Assembly (NCBI RefSeq): GCF_964656455.1
Contig: NC_135716.1
Location: 80,812,484 to 80,876,483, forward strand
DNA: 64,000 nucleotides
DNA from: Halichoerus grypus
Lineage: Eukaryota > Chordata > Mammalia > Carnivora > Phocidae
Reading direction: 5' to 3'
Shown here piece after piece: positions 33,494 through 44,690 of this stretch (the stretch's first letter is position 1; every line of letters starts with the position of its first letter). The notes under the pieces were generated by a model. The model searched no databases, had not been told where the DNA came from, and was given only the letters and a program-made list of their open reading frames with translations. The position numbers and the translations under genes were made by a program.

Positions 33494-34483
33494 TTGATTA
33501 CTGTATCTTTATAGTAAGTCTTGACATTGGGAAGTGTCAGTCCTCCAATTCTGTTCTTTTTCTTCAATATTGTAGTGGTTATTCTGGATCTTTTACATTT
33601 CCATACAAACTAGAATGAGTTTCTTAATATCCACAAAATAACTTTTTGAGATTTTGTTTAGGATTGTGTTGAATCTACAGATCAGTTGAGAAGATCTGAC
33701 ATGCTGACAATAATGTCTCCTGTCCAGTGAACATGCTATGTCTCTGAATTTATTTGGATCTTTTCTTTCTTTCCTCTTAGTTTTATAATTTTCCTCATAT
33801 AGATTTTGTACATATTTTGTTAGATTTATGCCTAAGTATTTTTTTCTTGGTACTAATGTAAATGGAATTGTGTTTTCTATTTCAAATTCCAATTATTCAC
33901 CGCTAGTATATAGGAAAGCAACTGACATTTGCATATTAATATTTTATCTTGTAACCTTATTACTTCCAAGAATTCTTTGGTCAACTAATAAGTGTAACCA
34001 CTCATTAATTCCAGGAATTCTTTGGTCAATTCTTTGGAATTTTCTACAAAAATAATCATGCTATCTGCAAGCAAAGACAGTTTATTTCTTCCTTCTCAAT
34101 CCATATTCCTTTTATTTCCTTTTCTTGTCTTTTTGCATTATCTAGGACTTCTAATACTGTGTTGAATAGGAATGTGGTAGAGTACATCATTACCTCGTTC
34201 CTGATCTTAAAAGGAAAGCTTCTAGTTTCTCACCATTAAAACATGTTACCTAAAGGTTTTTTATAGGTGTTTTTTATCAAGTTGAGGAAGTTTATCTCTA
34301 TTTGTAGTTTGCTCAGAGTTTTCATCATGAATAGCTGTTGGATTTTGTCAAATGCTTTTTCTACATCTATTAATATGATCATATTATTTTTCTTCTTTAG
34401 CCTATTGATATTATGGATTACATTAAGCATTTTTTAATATTCAACCATCCTCACATACCCGGAATAAATCCCACCTGGTTGTG

Positions 34484-34498
34484 CCATATATATGTGTG

Positions 34499-34533
<35 letters not shown>

Positions 34534-34690
34534 CAAGAGAGTGAGCACAAGCATAGGGAGGGGCAGAAGGAAGAGGGAGAAGCAGGCTCACTGAGCAGGG
34601 AGCCTGATGCAGGGCTCAATTCCAGGACCCTGGGATCATGACCTGAGCAAAAGGCAGACATTTAACTGACTGAGCCACCCACATACCTCA
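34484..34690 (-). mobile_element. CAN-type SINE with TA/GA microsatellite in its tail
   Basis: The tail region 34484-34533 has expanded to (TA)n(GA)n. The body and head ('tgagccacccacatacctca' on plus) are clear. No convincing target-site duplication was found. Confidence 0.9.
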
Positions 34691-34716
34691 ATTTTTTTAA
34701 GACATATTATTTGTTT

Positions 34717-34922
34717 CACAGACTCTGAACTGTAGAGAACAAACTGATGGTTACCAGAAAGGGGGTGAGTGAGGGGATGGGTTAAATAAGAGATAGGGAT
34801 TAAGGAGTGCACTTGTTATAATGAACATGGAAGTGTTAAATCACTATATTATACATCTAAAACTAATGTTACACTGTATGTTTAACTAACTGGAATTTAA
34901 ATAAAAACTTTTAAAAAATAAA
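34717..34922 (+). mobile_element. 5'-truncated L1 3' end with 11-bp target-site duplication
   Basis: ATTATTTGTTT at 34706-34716 and 34923-34933. Content: 'gaacaaactgatggttacca', 'aaaactaatgttacactgta', 'aactggaatttaaataaaaa'. This is a third L1 3'-end type in the window. Confidence 0.9.
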
Positions 34923-35479
34923 ATTATTTGTTTGAATTTGCCAATATTTTGTTGAGGAATTTTATATCTATGTTCATGAGAGATATGGTCTGTAGTTTTT
35001 CTTTCCTGTAATATCTTCATCTGGTTTTAGTATTAGGGTAATTTCAGCTTCATAGAATGGATTAGGAAGTATTCCCTCTGTTTCTGTTTTCTGGAAGACA
35101 GTGTAGAGAATTTATATAATTTCTTTCTTAAATGTTTAATAGAAATCACTAGTGAAACCATGTGAGCCTGCTGCTTTCTACACAGAAGATTATTATTCAT
35201 TTGGGAAGTCAAGGAATTGGTCCATTTCATCTAGGTTATAAAATGTGTAGGCCTAGAGTTGTTCATGAAACTTCTTTATTATCCATTATTATCCCATGGA
35301 ATTAGTAGAGATGACCTCTTTCATTTCTGATATTAGTACCTTATGCCCTCTTTTTTCTTGGTTAGCATGGCTAGAAGTTTACCAAATTATTGATTTTTTC
35401 AAAAAATCAGATTTTGGTTTTTTTTCTATTAATTTCCTATTTTTAATACCATTGATTTCTGCTTTCATTTTTTATTTTT

Positions 35480-35646
35480 TTTTCCTTAGAGAGAGCAGGG
35501 GAGGGGCAGAGGGAGAGAGAGAATCTTAAGCAGACTCCACACGCAGTGTGGAGCCCAGTGCCGGGCTCATTCTCATGATACTGAGATCATGATCTGAGCC
35601 AAAATCAAGATTTAGATGCTTAACCAACTGAACCACCCAGGCACTC
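35480..35646 (-). mobile_element. CAN-type SINE directly beside the 3' end of the complete L1
   Basis: TTCATTTT-A/T-rich words at 35464 and 35647 form its target-site duplication. The right copy merges with the T-run of the L1 that follows. Its head end 'ccacccaggcactc' recurs inside that L1 at 37700. Confidence 0.9.
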
Positions 35647-35660
35647 TTCATTTTATTTTT

Positions 35661-36102
35661 TTATTATTATGTTATGTTAATCGCCATACATTACATCATT
35701 AGTATTTGATGTAGTGTTCCATGATTCATTGTTTGTGTATAACACCCAGTGCTCCATGCAGTACATGCCCTCTTTAGTACCCATCACCAGGCTAACCCAT
35801 CCCCCCACCCCCCTCCCCTCGAGAACCCTTAGTTTGTTTCTCAGATCATAGTCTCTCATGGTTCGTCTCCCCCTCCAATTTCCCCCCCTTCATTCCTCCC
35901 TTCCTGCTATCTTCTTTTTTTTTTAAGATATAATGTATTATTTGTTATAGAGGTACAGGTCTGTGATTCATCAGTCTTACACAATTCACAGTGCTCACCA
36001 TTAGCACATACCCTCCCCAATGTCTATCACCCAGCCACCCCATCCCTCCCACTCCCCACCACTCCAGCAACCCTCAGTTTGTTTCCTGAGATTAAGAATT
36101 CC
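35661..36102 (-). other. L1 composite 3'UTR: two tandem 3'-end modules
   Basis: Module A (36102-35935, upstream) carries, on the minus strand, 'aaacaaactgagggttgctg' and ends 'acctgtacctctataacaaa' plus A-rich DNA (35911-35930). Module B (35905-35661) again starts with 'gaaacaaactaagggttctc' and ends 'atgtatggcgattaacataa'. Each module looks like a complete L1 3' end. Copies ending after A (7124) and after B (16088) both occur in this window. Confidence 0.75.
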
Positions 36103-36104
36103 TC

Positions 36105-39100
36105 ATATCAGTGAAGTCATATGGTACATGTCTTTCTCTGATTGACTTATTTTGCTCAGCATAATACCCTCCAGTTCCATCCACTTCATTGCAAAAGGCA
36201 AGATTTCATTCCTTTTGATGGCTGCATAATATTCCATTGTATATATATACCACATCTTCTTTATCCATTCATCTGTCGATGGACATCTTGGCTCTTTCCA
36301 TAGTTTGGCTATTGTGGACATTCCTGCTATTAACATCAAGGTGCACGTACCCCTTTGGATAAATACATTTGTATCTTTAGGGTAAATACCCAGTAGTGCA
36401 ATTGCTGGGTCGTATGATAGCTCTATTTTCAACTTTTTGAGGAACCTCCATACTGTTTTCCAGAGTGGCTGCCCCAGCTTGCATTCCCACCAACAGTGTA
36501 GGAGGGTTCCCCTTTCTCCTCATCCCCGCCAACATCTGTTATTTCCTGACTTGTTAATTTTAGCCATTCTGACTGGTGTGAGGTGGTATCTCATTGAGGT
36601 TTTGATTTGGATTTCCCTGATGCTGAGTGATGTTCAGCACTTTTTCATGTGTCTGTGGCCATTTCGATGTCTTCTTTGGAAAAATATCTGTTCATGTCTT
36701 CTGCCCATTTCTTGATTGGATCATTTGTTCTTTGGGTGTGGAGTTTCATAAGTTCTTTATAGATTTTGGATACTAGCCCTTTATCTGATATGTCATTTGC
36801 ACATATCTTCTCCCATTCTGTCGGTTGCCTTTTGGTTTTGAAGACTGTTTCTTTTGCTGTGCAAAAGCTTTTTATCTTGATGAAGTCCCAATAGTTCATT
36901 TTTGCCCTTGCTTCCCTTGCCTTTGGCGATGTTTCTAGGAAGAAGTTGCGGCTGAGGTCGAAGAGGTTGCTGCCTGTGTTCTCCCTTAAGATTTTGATGG
37001 ACTCCTGTCCTACATTTAGGTCTTTCAACCATTTTGAGTCTATTTTTCTGTGTGGTGTAAGGAAATGGTCAAGTTTCATTCTTCTGCATGTGGCTGTCCA
37101 ATTTTCCCAACACCATTTGTTGAAGAAACTGTCTTTTTTCCATTGGACATTCTTTCCTGCTTTGTTGAAGATTAGGTGACCATAGGGTTGAGGGTCCATT
37201 TCTGGGCTCTCTATTCTGTTCCATTGATCTATGTGTCTGTTTTTGTGCCAGTACCATACTGTCTTGATGATGACAGCTTTGTAATAGAGCTGGAAGTCCG
37301 GAATTGTGATGCCGCCAGCTTTGCTTTTCTTTTTCAACATTCCTCTGGCTATGCGGGGTCTTTTCTGGTTCCATACAAATTTTAGGATTATTTGTTCCAT
37401 TTCTTTGAAAAAAGTGGATGGTCTTTTGATAGGGATTGCATTAAATGTGTAGATTGCTCTAAGTAGCGTTGACATCTTCACAATATTTGTCCTGCCAATC
37501 CATGAGCATGGAACGTTTTTCTATTTCTTTGTGTCTTCCTCAATTTCTTTCCTGAGTATTTTATAGTTTTCTGAGTGCAGATCCTTTGCCTCTTTGGTTA
37601 GATTTATTCCTAGGTATCTTACGGTTTTGAGTGCAATTGTAAATGGGATCAACTCCTTAATTTCTCTTTCTTCTGTCTTGCTGTTGGTGTATAGGAATGC
37701 CACCCAGGCACTCTTCATTTTATTTTTTTATTATTTCTGTGCATTGATTTTATATCCTGCCACTTTATTGAATTCCTGTATGAGTTCTAGCAGTTTTGGG
37801 GTGGACTCATTTGGGTTTTCCACATAAAGTATCATATCATCTGCAAAGAGTGAGAGTTTGACTTCTTCTTTGCCCATTTGGATGCCTTTGATTTCTTTTT
37901 GTTGTCTGATTGCTGTGGCTAGGACTTCCAATACTATGTTGAATAGCAGTGGTGATAGTGGACATCCCTGCCGCGCTCCTGACCTTAGGGGGAAAGCTCT
38001 CAGTTTTTCCCCATTGAGAATGATATTCGCTGTAGGTTTTTCATAGATGGCTTTTATGATATTGAGGTATGTACGCTCTATGCCTATACTCTGAAGAGTT
38101 TTGATCAAGAAAGGATGCTGTACTTTGTCAAATGCTTTTTCTGCATCTATTGAGGGGATCATATGGTTCTTGTTCTTTCATTTATTAATGTATTATATCA
38201 CATTGATTGATTTGCAGATGTTGAACCAACCTTGCAGCCCAGGGATAAATCCGACTTGGTCATGGTGAATAATCCTTTTAATGTACTGTTGGATCCTACT
38301 GGTTAGTATTTTGGTGAGAATTTTTGCATCCATGTTCATCAAGGATATTGGTCTGTAATTCTCCTTTTTGATGGGGTCTTTGTCTGGTTTTGGGATCAAG
38401 GTAATGGTGGCCTCACAAAATGATTTTGGAAGTTTTCTTTCCATTTCTATTTTTTAGAACAGTTTCAGAAGGATAGGTATTAATTCTTCTTGAAATGTTT
38501 GGTAGAATTCCCCTGGGAAGCCATCTGGCCCTGGGCTTTTGTGTTTTGGGAGATTTTTGATGACTGCTTCAATTTCCTTAGTGGTTATAGGCCTGTTCAG
38601 GCTTTCTATTTCTTCCTGGTTCAGTTTTGGTAGTTGATACATCTCTAGGAATGCATCCATTTCTTCCAGATTATCTAATTTGCTGCCATAGAGTTGCTCA
38701 TAATATGTTCTTATAATTGTTTGTATTTCTTTGGTGTTGGTTGTGATTTCTCCTCTTTCATTCATGATTTTGTTGATTTGGGTCATTTCTCTTTTTTTTT
38801 TGATAAGTCTGGCCAGGGGTTTATCAATCTTGTTAATTCTTTCAAAGAACCAGCTCCTAGTTTCGTTGATCTGTTCTACTGTTCTTTTGGTTTCTATTTC
38901 ATTGATTTCTGCTCTGATCTTTATTATTTCTCTTCTCCTGCTGGGTTTAGGCTTTATTTGCTGTTCTTTCTCCAGCTCCTTTAGGTGTAGGGTTAGGTTG
39001 TGTATTTGAGACCTTTCTTGTTTCTTGAGAAAGGCTTGTATTGCTATATACGTTCCTCTCAGGACTGCCTTTGCTGCATCCCAAAGATTTTGAACAGTTG

Positions 39101-39941
39101 TGTTTTCATTTTCATTGGTTTCCATGAATTTTTTTAATTCTTCTTTAATTTCCTGTTTGACCCATTCATTCTTTAGTAGGATGCTCTTTAGCCTCCATGG
39201 ATTTGAGTTCTTTCCGACTTTCCTCTTGTGATTGAGTTCTAGTTTCAGAGCATTTGGTCTGAAAATATGCAGGGAATGATCCCAATCTTTTGGTACCAGT
39301 TGAGACCTGATTTGTGACCCAGTATGTGATCTATTCTGGAGAATGTTCCATGGGCACTAGAGAAGAATGTGTATTCTGTTGCTTTGGGATGGAATGTTCT
39401 GAATATATCTGTGAAGCCCATTTGGTCCAGTGTGTCATTTAAAGTCTTTATTTCCTTGTTGATCTTTTGCTTAGATGATCTGTCCATTTCAGTGAGGGGG
39501 GGTGTTAAAGTCCCCCACTATTATTGTATTGTTGTCAATGTGTTTCTTTGCTTTTGTTCTTAATTGGCTTATATAATTGGCTGCTCGCATGTTAGGGGCA
39601 TTGATATTTACAATTGTTAGATCTTCTTGTTGGATAGACCCTTTAAGTAGGATATAGTGTCCTTCCTCATCTCTTATTATAGTCTTTGGCTTAAAATCTA
39701 ATTTGTCTGATATAAGGATTGCCACCCCAGCTTTCTTTTGGTGTCCATGAGCATGGGAAATGGTTTTCCACCCCTTCACTTTCAATCTGGGGGTGTCTTT
39801 GGGTCTAAAATGAGTCTCTTGCAGAGAGCATATCAATGGCTCTTGTTTTTTAATCCAATCTGATACCCTCTGTCTTTTGATTGGGGAATTTAGCCCATTT
39901 ACATTCAGAGTAACTATTGAAAGATACGAATTTAGTGCCAT
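36105..39941 (-). pseudogene. L1 ORF2 (endonuclease/reverse transcriptase), near full length, broken
   Basis: The start at 39939-39941 gives TLNVNGLNSPIKRQRVSDW, then CSLQETHF and VGDFNTPP. Frame break near 39489; RIDHILGHK and CIFSD at 39487-39245; frame break at 39247 from a short deletion; linker and RT fingers 39125-38454 ([13 protein letters not shown]); stop near 38450; [11 protein letters not shown] 38444-38193; palm 38162-37731 with [17 protein letters not shown] and intact catalytic FADD at 37836-37847; an inserted 36 bp giving immediate TAA stops after INAQK; then AFLYTNSKTEE (37718-37521), [14 protein letters not shown] and [12 protein letters not shown] (37481-36645), and the C-terminus STIAKLWKEPRCPSTDEWI (36432-36103). 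The length of about 1,280 codons equals the family norm. The family role (target nicking and reverse transcription) is established knowledge. Confidence 0.93.
37700..37735. repeat. 36-bp exact copy of the SINE/L1 junction at 35633-35668, inside ORF2
   Basis: The two stretches are identical over 36 bases. In other L1 copies the ORF2 text runs directly from INAQK through Ser-Val to AFLYTN. Here the extra DNA sits between them, replacing about three bases. Confidence 0.93.
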
Positions 39942-40009
39942 TGTATTGCCTGTAAATTGACTGTTACTGTATATTGTCTGTGTTCCTTTCTGATCTATGT
40001 TAATTTTAG

Positions 40010-40921
40010 GCTCTCCCTTTGCTTAGAGGACCCCTTTCAATATTTCTTGTAGGGTTGGTTTCATGTTTGCAAGTTCTTTTAGTTTTTGTTTGTCCTGGAA
40101 GCTTTTTATCTCTCCTTTCTATTTTCAATGAGAGCCCAGGTGGATATAGTATTCTTGGCTGCCTATTTTTCTCATTTAGTGCTCTGAATATATCATGCCA
40201 GTCCTTTCTGGCCTGCCAGGTCTCTGTGGATAGGTCTGTTGCCAATCTAATGTTTCTACCATTGTAGGTTACATATCTCTTCTCCCAAGCTGCTTTCAGG
40301 ATTTTCTCTTTGTCTCTAAGACTCGTAAGTTTTACTATTAGATGTCGGGGTGTTGACCTATTTTTATTGATTTTGAGGGGGGATTCTCTGTGCCTCCTGG
40401 AATTTGATGCCTGTTTCCTTCCCCAAATTCGGGAAGTTCTCTGCTATAATTTGCTCCAGTATACCTTCTGCCCCTCTCTCTCTTTCTTCTTCTTCTGGGA
40501 TTCCAATTATTCTAATATTGTTTCATCTTATGGTATCACTTATCTCTCAAATTCTGCCCTTGTGATCCAGTAGTTGTTTATCTCTCTTTTTCTCAGCTTC
40601 TTTATTCTCCATCATTTGGTCTTCTCTATCACTAATTCTCTCTTCTGCCTCATTTATCCTAGCAGTTAGAGCCTCCAATTTTTATTGCACTTCGTTAATA
40701 GCCTTTTTGATTTCGACTTAGTTAGATTTTAGTTCTTTTATTTCTCCAGAAAAGGTTTCTCTAATATCTTCCGTGCTTTTTTCAAGCCCAGCTAGTATAT
40801 TTAAAATCGTCCTTCTGAACTCTAGTTCTGACATTTTACTAATGTCCGTATTGATTAAGCCCCTGGCAGTTGGTACTGCCTCTTGTTCTTTTTGTTGAGG
40901 TGATTTTTTCCATCTTGTCAT
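40010..40921 (-). pseudogene. L1 ORF1 (RNA-binding protein), broken
   Basis: The likely start at 40919-40921 opens MTRWKKSPQQKEQEAVPTA; an in-frame upstream Met at 40930 adds three codons but is not the conserved start. ISKMSELEFRRTILNILAGLE leads into the coiled coil. A stop near 40718 ends the first frame. C-terminal wording returns at 40245-40006 (STETWQARKDWHDIFRALNE, then the Pro-Ala-type RILYPPGLSLKI). Roughly 300 codons would be intact length. The N-terminus differs from the ORF1 at 2917, so another L1 lineage is involved. Confidence 0.9.
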
Positions 40922-42708
40922 TTTGTCCAAAGGAGAATAGATGAATGAGAGAACAAAATGCTAACAAGGTAACAACAACCCCAGAAAAATATACACTAAA
41001 CAAATCAGAAGAGACCTGAAACCTGGGGAAAAGAAAGGGAAAGAAAGAGAAAAGAAAAAAGAGAAAAAAAGAAAAAGATTAAAAAACCTGAATATGATCA
41101 AATATGCCCAGGCTGGTGCATAGATCAGTGCCACACACTAGATTTTGGATGTATTTTGCTCTGTTAGAAGAAAGTGCTTCCCAAAATTTTAAAGAAAGAA
41201 AAACATATATGTACAAAAATAAGGGTAAATACAATGAAGGGATGGAATATGACTGTAAAGATGAAAATTATAAAAGATTTTATAAAAGTAATTGATAAGA
41301 TAAGAAGTTGGTTGAAAAAAGATAGAAGAGGAATTAAAAAAGAGAGAGAGAATTTGATCAGGCAGGAGACTAAAACAAAGCCATACACTAGAGATTTAGG
41401 GTATATTTTGGTCTGTTAGAAGAAATTGTATCCCAAAATTTTAAAGAGAGAACAACTTATATATATATACCAAAAATAAGGTTAACTACTATGAAGAGAT
41501 AGAATATGACACTAAAAATGAAAAATAAAAAAGATTTTTTTTAAAAGGGATTGATACGATGTTGGTTGAAAAGGGAAAAAGAAAAATTCAAAAAAAAAGA
41601 AAAAGAAAAGGAAAAAAAGAAAATTAAAAAAATTAACTTTGAAAGACTAAAGAATCATGGGAAAAAAGCCATGAATTCTCTGTGCTGTATTCCCCTAGCC
41701 CTGGAGTTCTGCCATTCTCATTGATCGGTAAGCTTGGTCTTGGTGGGCTGTTTTTGCTGATCTTCTGGGGAGGGGTCTGTTGCCATGGTTCTCAAATGTC
41801 TTTACTGGAGGCAGAATTGCCCCACCCTTGCTGGGGGTGGCGCTAAGTAATTTGCTCCAGTTTGCTTTCTGGAGCTTTTGTTCCCTGCAAGCTTTCCCTA
41901 CAGCTTTGGAGGACAAGAGTGAAAATGGTGGCCTCCCAATCTCTGCCCCAGAGGAGCTGAGAACTTGGGGCCCCACTACTCAGTGCACCCCAGAGAAAAG
42001 ATCTCCCTGGTCTCCTTCCACACTCCATGCTCACCTGGCCTGTGACCAAGCATTTCTATCTCTGGCATAAAACCCCATTTGGAGTCTCCAAACCCAGCAT
42101 TTCCCTGGGGTGCACTCCCTTGCTCCTCCTCCTTGGGGAGGAAAGGGAGTCTCCCCGGATCTGCCACTTGTTGGGTCCCTGCTGGAAGAGCAGTGGCCCA
42201 GCTGTGCTGCGGATCACAGTTTTTGGCAACCCTGAGCTGAGAGCCCACTCCTCAGCTCCATCTTTGCAGCCAGCTTACCCGTTCCGATACCTGGGAGCTC
42301 TGCGGCACTCAGGCACACCTGGTCTTTCTGTGACCCTGAGGGTCTTGAGACCACATTGTCCCAGCAAGGGTTCCACCCCCCGCTTAGCCACTGGAGCGAC
42401 GTCCCTCAGCAGAGCTGACTTCTAAAATTTCCATTTGTGCTCCGCGGCTCTATCACTTGCCGGTAGCAGCTGATGGAGGCCCCCTCCCCCACCATCTATC
42501 TTCCCAAATATCACCTCAGATTCACTTCTCCACACATCCTACCTTCCAGAAAGTGGTCGCTTTTCTGTTCAGAGTTGCTGCTATTCTTTTCTTTGATCTC
42601 CTGTTGAGTTCGTAGGTGTTTAGAATGGTTTGATCCCTATCTAGCTGAATCCTGGGACCAGATGAAATTTAGGTCTCCTACTCCTCCACCATCTTGCTCC
42701 TCCTCCCC
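40922..42708 (-). promoter_or_regulatory. L1 5'UTR / promoter with YY1-like site and 250-bp tandem duplication
   Basis: The 5' terminus carries CAAGATGG (plus-strand CCATCTTG at 42689-42696), 12-19 bp from the start, where YY1 sets the start site in human L1 (family knowledge). 41690-42440 is GC-rich. 40930-41650 is very A-rich on the plus strand and contains two ~250-bp units (41135-41384 and 41385-41600). Frames on either strand here (for example 42027-42425) reflect composition and are not genes. Confidence 0.7.
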
Positions 42709-43131
42709 GTTTAATATTTTAAATATTCTATCCCACTATCTTCTTGCTTTCAGGGTTTCTGGAGAAAAGCCTAATGTAATTCTTATGCTTGTCTCTCTAT
42801 AAGTGAGGTATCTTTTTTTTGTAGCTCTTTCAAGGTTTTCTCTTTCTCTTTGATTTTCTGTCGTTTGACTATGATATGCCTAGGTGTTGATTTTTTTTTT
42901 TTTAATCACGCTTGGTATTCCCTGAGCTTCCTGAATCTATGGTTTGGAAAATTCCCAGCCATTATTACTTCAATAGTTCTTCTATTTCTTTCTCTCTCCT
43001 TCTGGTAGTTCAGACAAGTACTCCATTATGTATAGGTTACAACTATTGTAACTGTCCTATAGTTCTTGGATACTCTGCTATTTTTTATTCATTTTTTCTC
43101 TTTGTTTTTCAGTTTGAAAAGTTAATATTGA

Positions 43132-43341
43132 GAGGTGCCTGGGTGGCTCAGTCAGTTGAGTGTCCGCCTTCGGCTCAGGTCATGATTTCAGGGTCCTGGG
43201 ATTGAACCTTGAATCAGGCTCCCTGCTCAGTGGGAAGCCTGCTTCTTCCTCTCCCTTTGCCCCTCCCCACCTCATGCTCTCTCTCTCACTTGCTCTCCCT
43301 CTCTCTCTCTCAGGTAAGTAAATAAAATCTTTGTAAAAAGA
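43132..43341 (+). mobile_element. CAN-type SINE, perfect 16-bp target-site duplication
   Basis: GAAAAGTTAATATTGA at 43116-43131 and 43342-43357. Head 'gaggtgcctgggtggctcag', long CT repeat. Confidence 0.95.
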
Positions 43342-43418
43342 GAAAAGTTAATATTGATATATAATCAAGCTAATGATCCTTTCCTTGATTGTGTCCAGTC
43401 TACTGATGAATCACTTTT

Positions 43419-43626
43419 TTTTTAAGATTTTATTTATATATTTATTTAAGAGAAAGAGATAGAGATAGAGAAGCAAAAGGGGAGGGAGAGGATGGGAAAA
43501 GAATCTTAAACAGACTACCAGCTGAGGGAGCCTGATGAAGGGCTCAGTCCCACTACCCTGAGATCATGACCTGAGCCAAAACCAAAAGTCAGTCACTTAA
43601 CCAAGTGAGCCACCCAGGTGCCCCTA
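43419..43626 (-). mobile_element. CAN-type SINE
   Basis: GAATCACTTTT at 43408-43418 and 43629-43639. Minus-strand copy with 'gagccacccaggtgccc' (plus reading) at its right end. Confidence 0.94.
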
Positions 43627-44690
43627 AGGAATCACTTTTGATACAATGTTTCTGATTTCTAACGTTCCTTTTTTTATTTTCTTAGTGTTTCCTTCTCTCT
43701 GCATATATTATTCATCTGTTCTTGCATGTTGTCTACTTTTTCCATGTGAACACTTAGCATATTAATCACAGCTATTTTAAGCCCTGGCCCAATAATTTCT
43801 AAATCTCTGCTATATCTGAATCTTGTTCTGAAACTTATCTCTCTTTTTTTTTCTTTTCTGAAGCTTACTTCTTGAGACTATTTTTTTGTGTTCTAGCGAG
43901 CCTTGTAATTTTTTGTTGAAAGCCAGAGGAGGTATCAGGTGACAGGAACTGAGGTAGGTAGGCCTTTAGAGTAAGGTTTTATGTATATCAGGCTACGAAT
44001 TATGCTGTACTAACTATTTGCTGTAGCTATGTGTCAGAGGCATGAATTTCCTCTAGTGGATTTGTTTTTGTCTCCTTTGTTATTTTTGGGTTTCCTTCGA
44101 GACTCCTTCTTAAGTAGAGTCTGAGGCTTACTGTTTTTATCAGTTATAATCCCCTGGGAGAGGGATTAGAATTCTAATACTGTAATTAGGCCCCAGTTTT
44201 TTAGTGAGTCTGTGCCCCTGGCCTAAATATCACAAGTGCTTCTCAACTTTTTCTTCTTATATGAGGCAGGAAAGCTAGAGAGGGTTGGATTTAGGTACAT
44301 TCCTCTTCCTTATTAAAGCCTAGAGGGGGCTAGGATTGGAAATTTTCCTTTCCTCAGATTACTTAGGCTCTGTAAAATATTTGCCCTTGATGGAAAGTTT
44401 TTTTAAGGAAAAGAAAATTCTTTGGGTGTATTTAAAAATGGTTACTTTTCCCTTACCCCTGCTAGAAGCATAGGGATTTTTATCCAATCTTCATCCTGAG
44501 CACCTGGTGGAGCTCCTGGAGGTAAAACTTACAACTGTGTAAGGCCCTCCCATGATTGGGCCCCAGACTTTTTAACTCTGAAAGTATTCCACACTTAACC
44601 TCCAGCACCTCATCAATCTTATAGCTCCAGTGGTGGCCTTCTGTTGCTGGACTTCTGCTCCCAATAAACTATGGTTCTTGGTATATGTAT

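Larger units (their letters stand above)
32937..35486 (-). mobile_element. Old L1 ORF2, minus strand, split by later insertions
   Basis: On the minus strand the order from 35486 down is the linker before RT, RT (34430-34236: LIDVEKAFDKIQQLFMM) and ORF2 C-terminus (33892-33593: FTLVPRKKYLGINLTKYVQ). It is interrupted by SINEs at 33326-33493 and 34484-34690 and by an L1 tail at 34717-34922. Its 5' continuation breaks off at about 35463, where another SINE and a complete younger L1 stand. Confidence 0.85.
35661..42708 (-). mobile_element. Full-length L1 LINE retrotransposon (7.05 kb, inactive)
   Basis: Minus-strand order: 5' end at 42708 (GGGGAGGAGGAGCAAGATGG); 5'UTR to 40922; ORF1 40921 to about 40010; ORF2 39941 to about 36105; composite 3'UTR to the A tail at 35661. 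It is the only L1 here complete at both ends. Both ORFs carry several frame breaks, so it is not active. A 36-bp copy of its own 3' flank interrupts ORF2 at 37700-37735. No target-site duplication could be found, and the flanks are different parts of old L1 DNA, which suggests a deletion at insertion. Confidence 0.93.
42709..44690 (-). mobile_element. Old L1M/HAL1-like LINE, ORF1 and 5'UTR portion
   Basis: On the plus strand, 'ctatcccactatcttcttgc', 'ctcttgatttt/ctttgattttctgtcg' and 'tatgatatgcctaggtgttg' run parallel to 4302-4500 of the other old element (decayed ORF1). 43640-44690 is 5'UTR-like. It is interrupted by SINEs at 43132-43341 and 43419-43626. It may be the missing 5' part of the old L1 at 32937-35486. 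Confidence 0.7.

Noticed and set aside
41780..42425. Overlapping frames up to 132 codons
   Set aside because: Same reason: GC-rich L1 5'UTR of the complete element.
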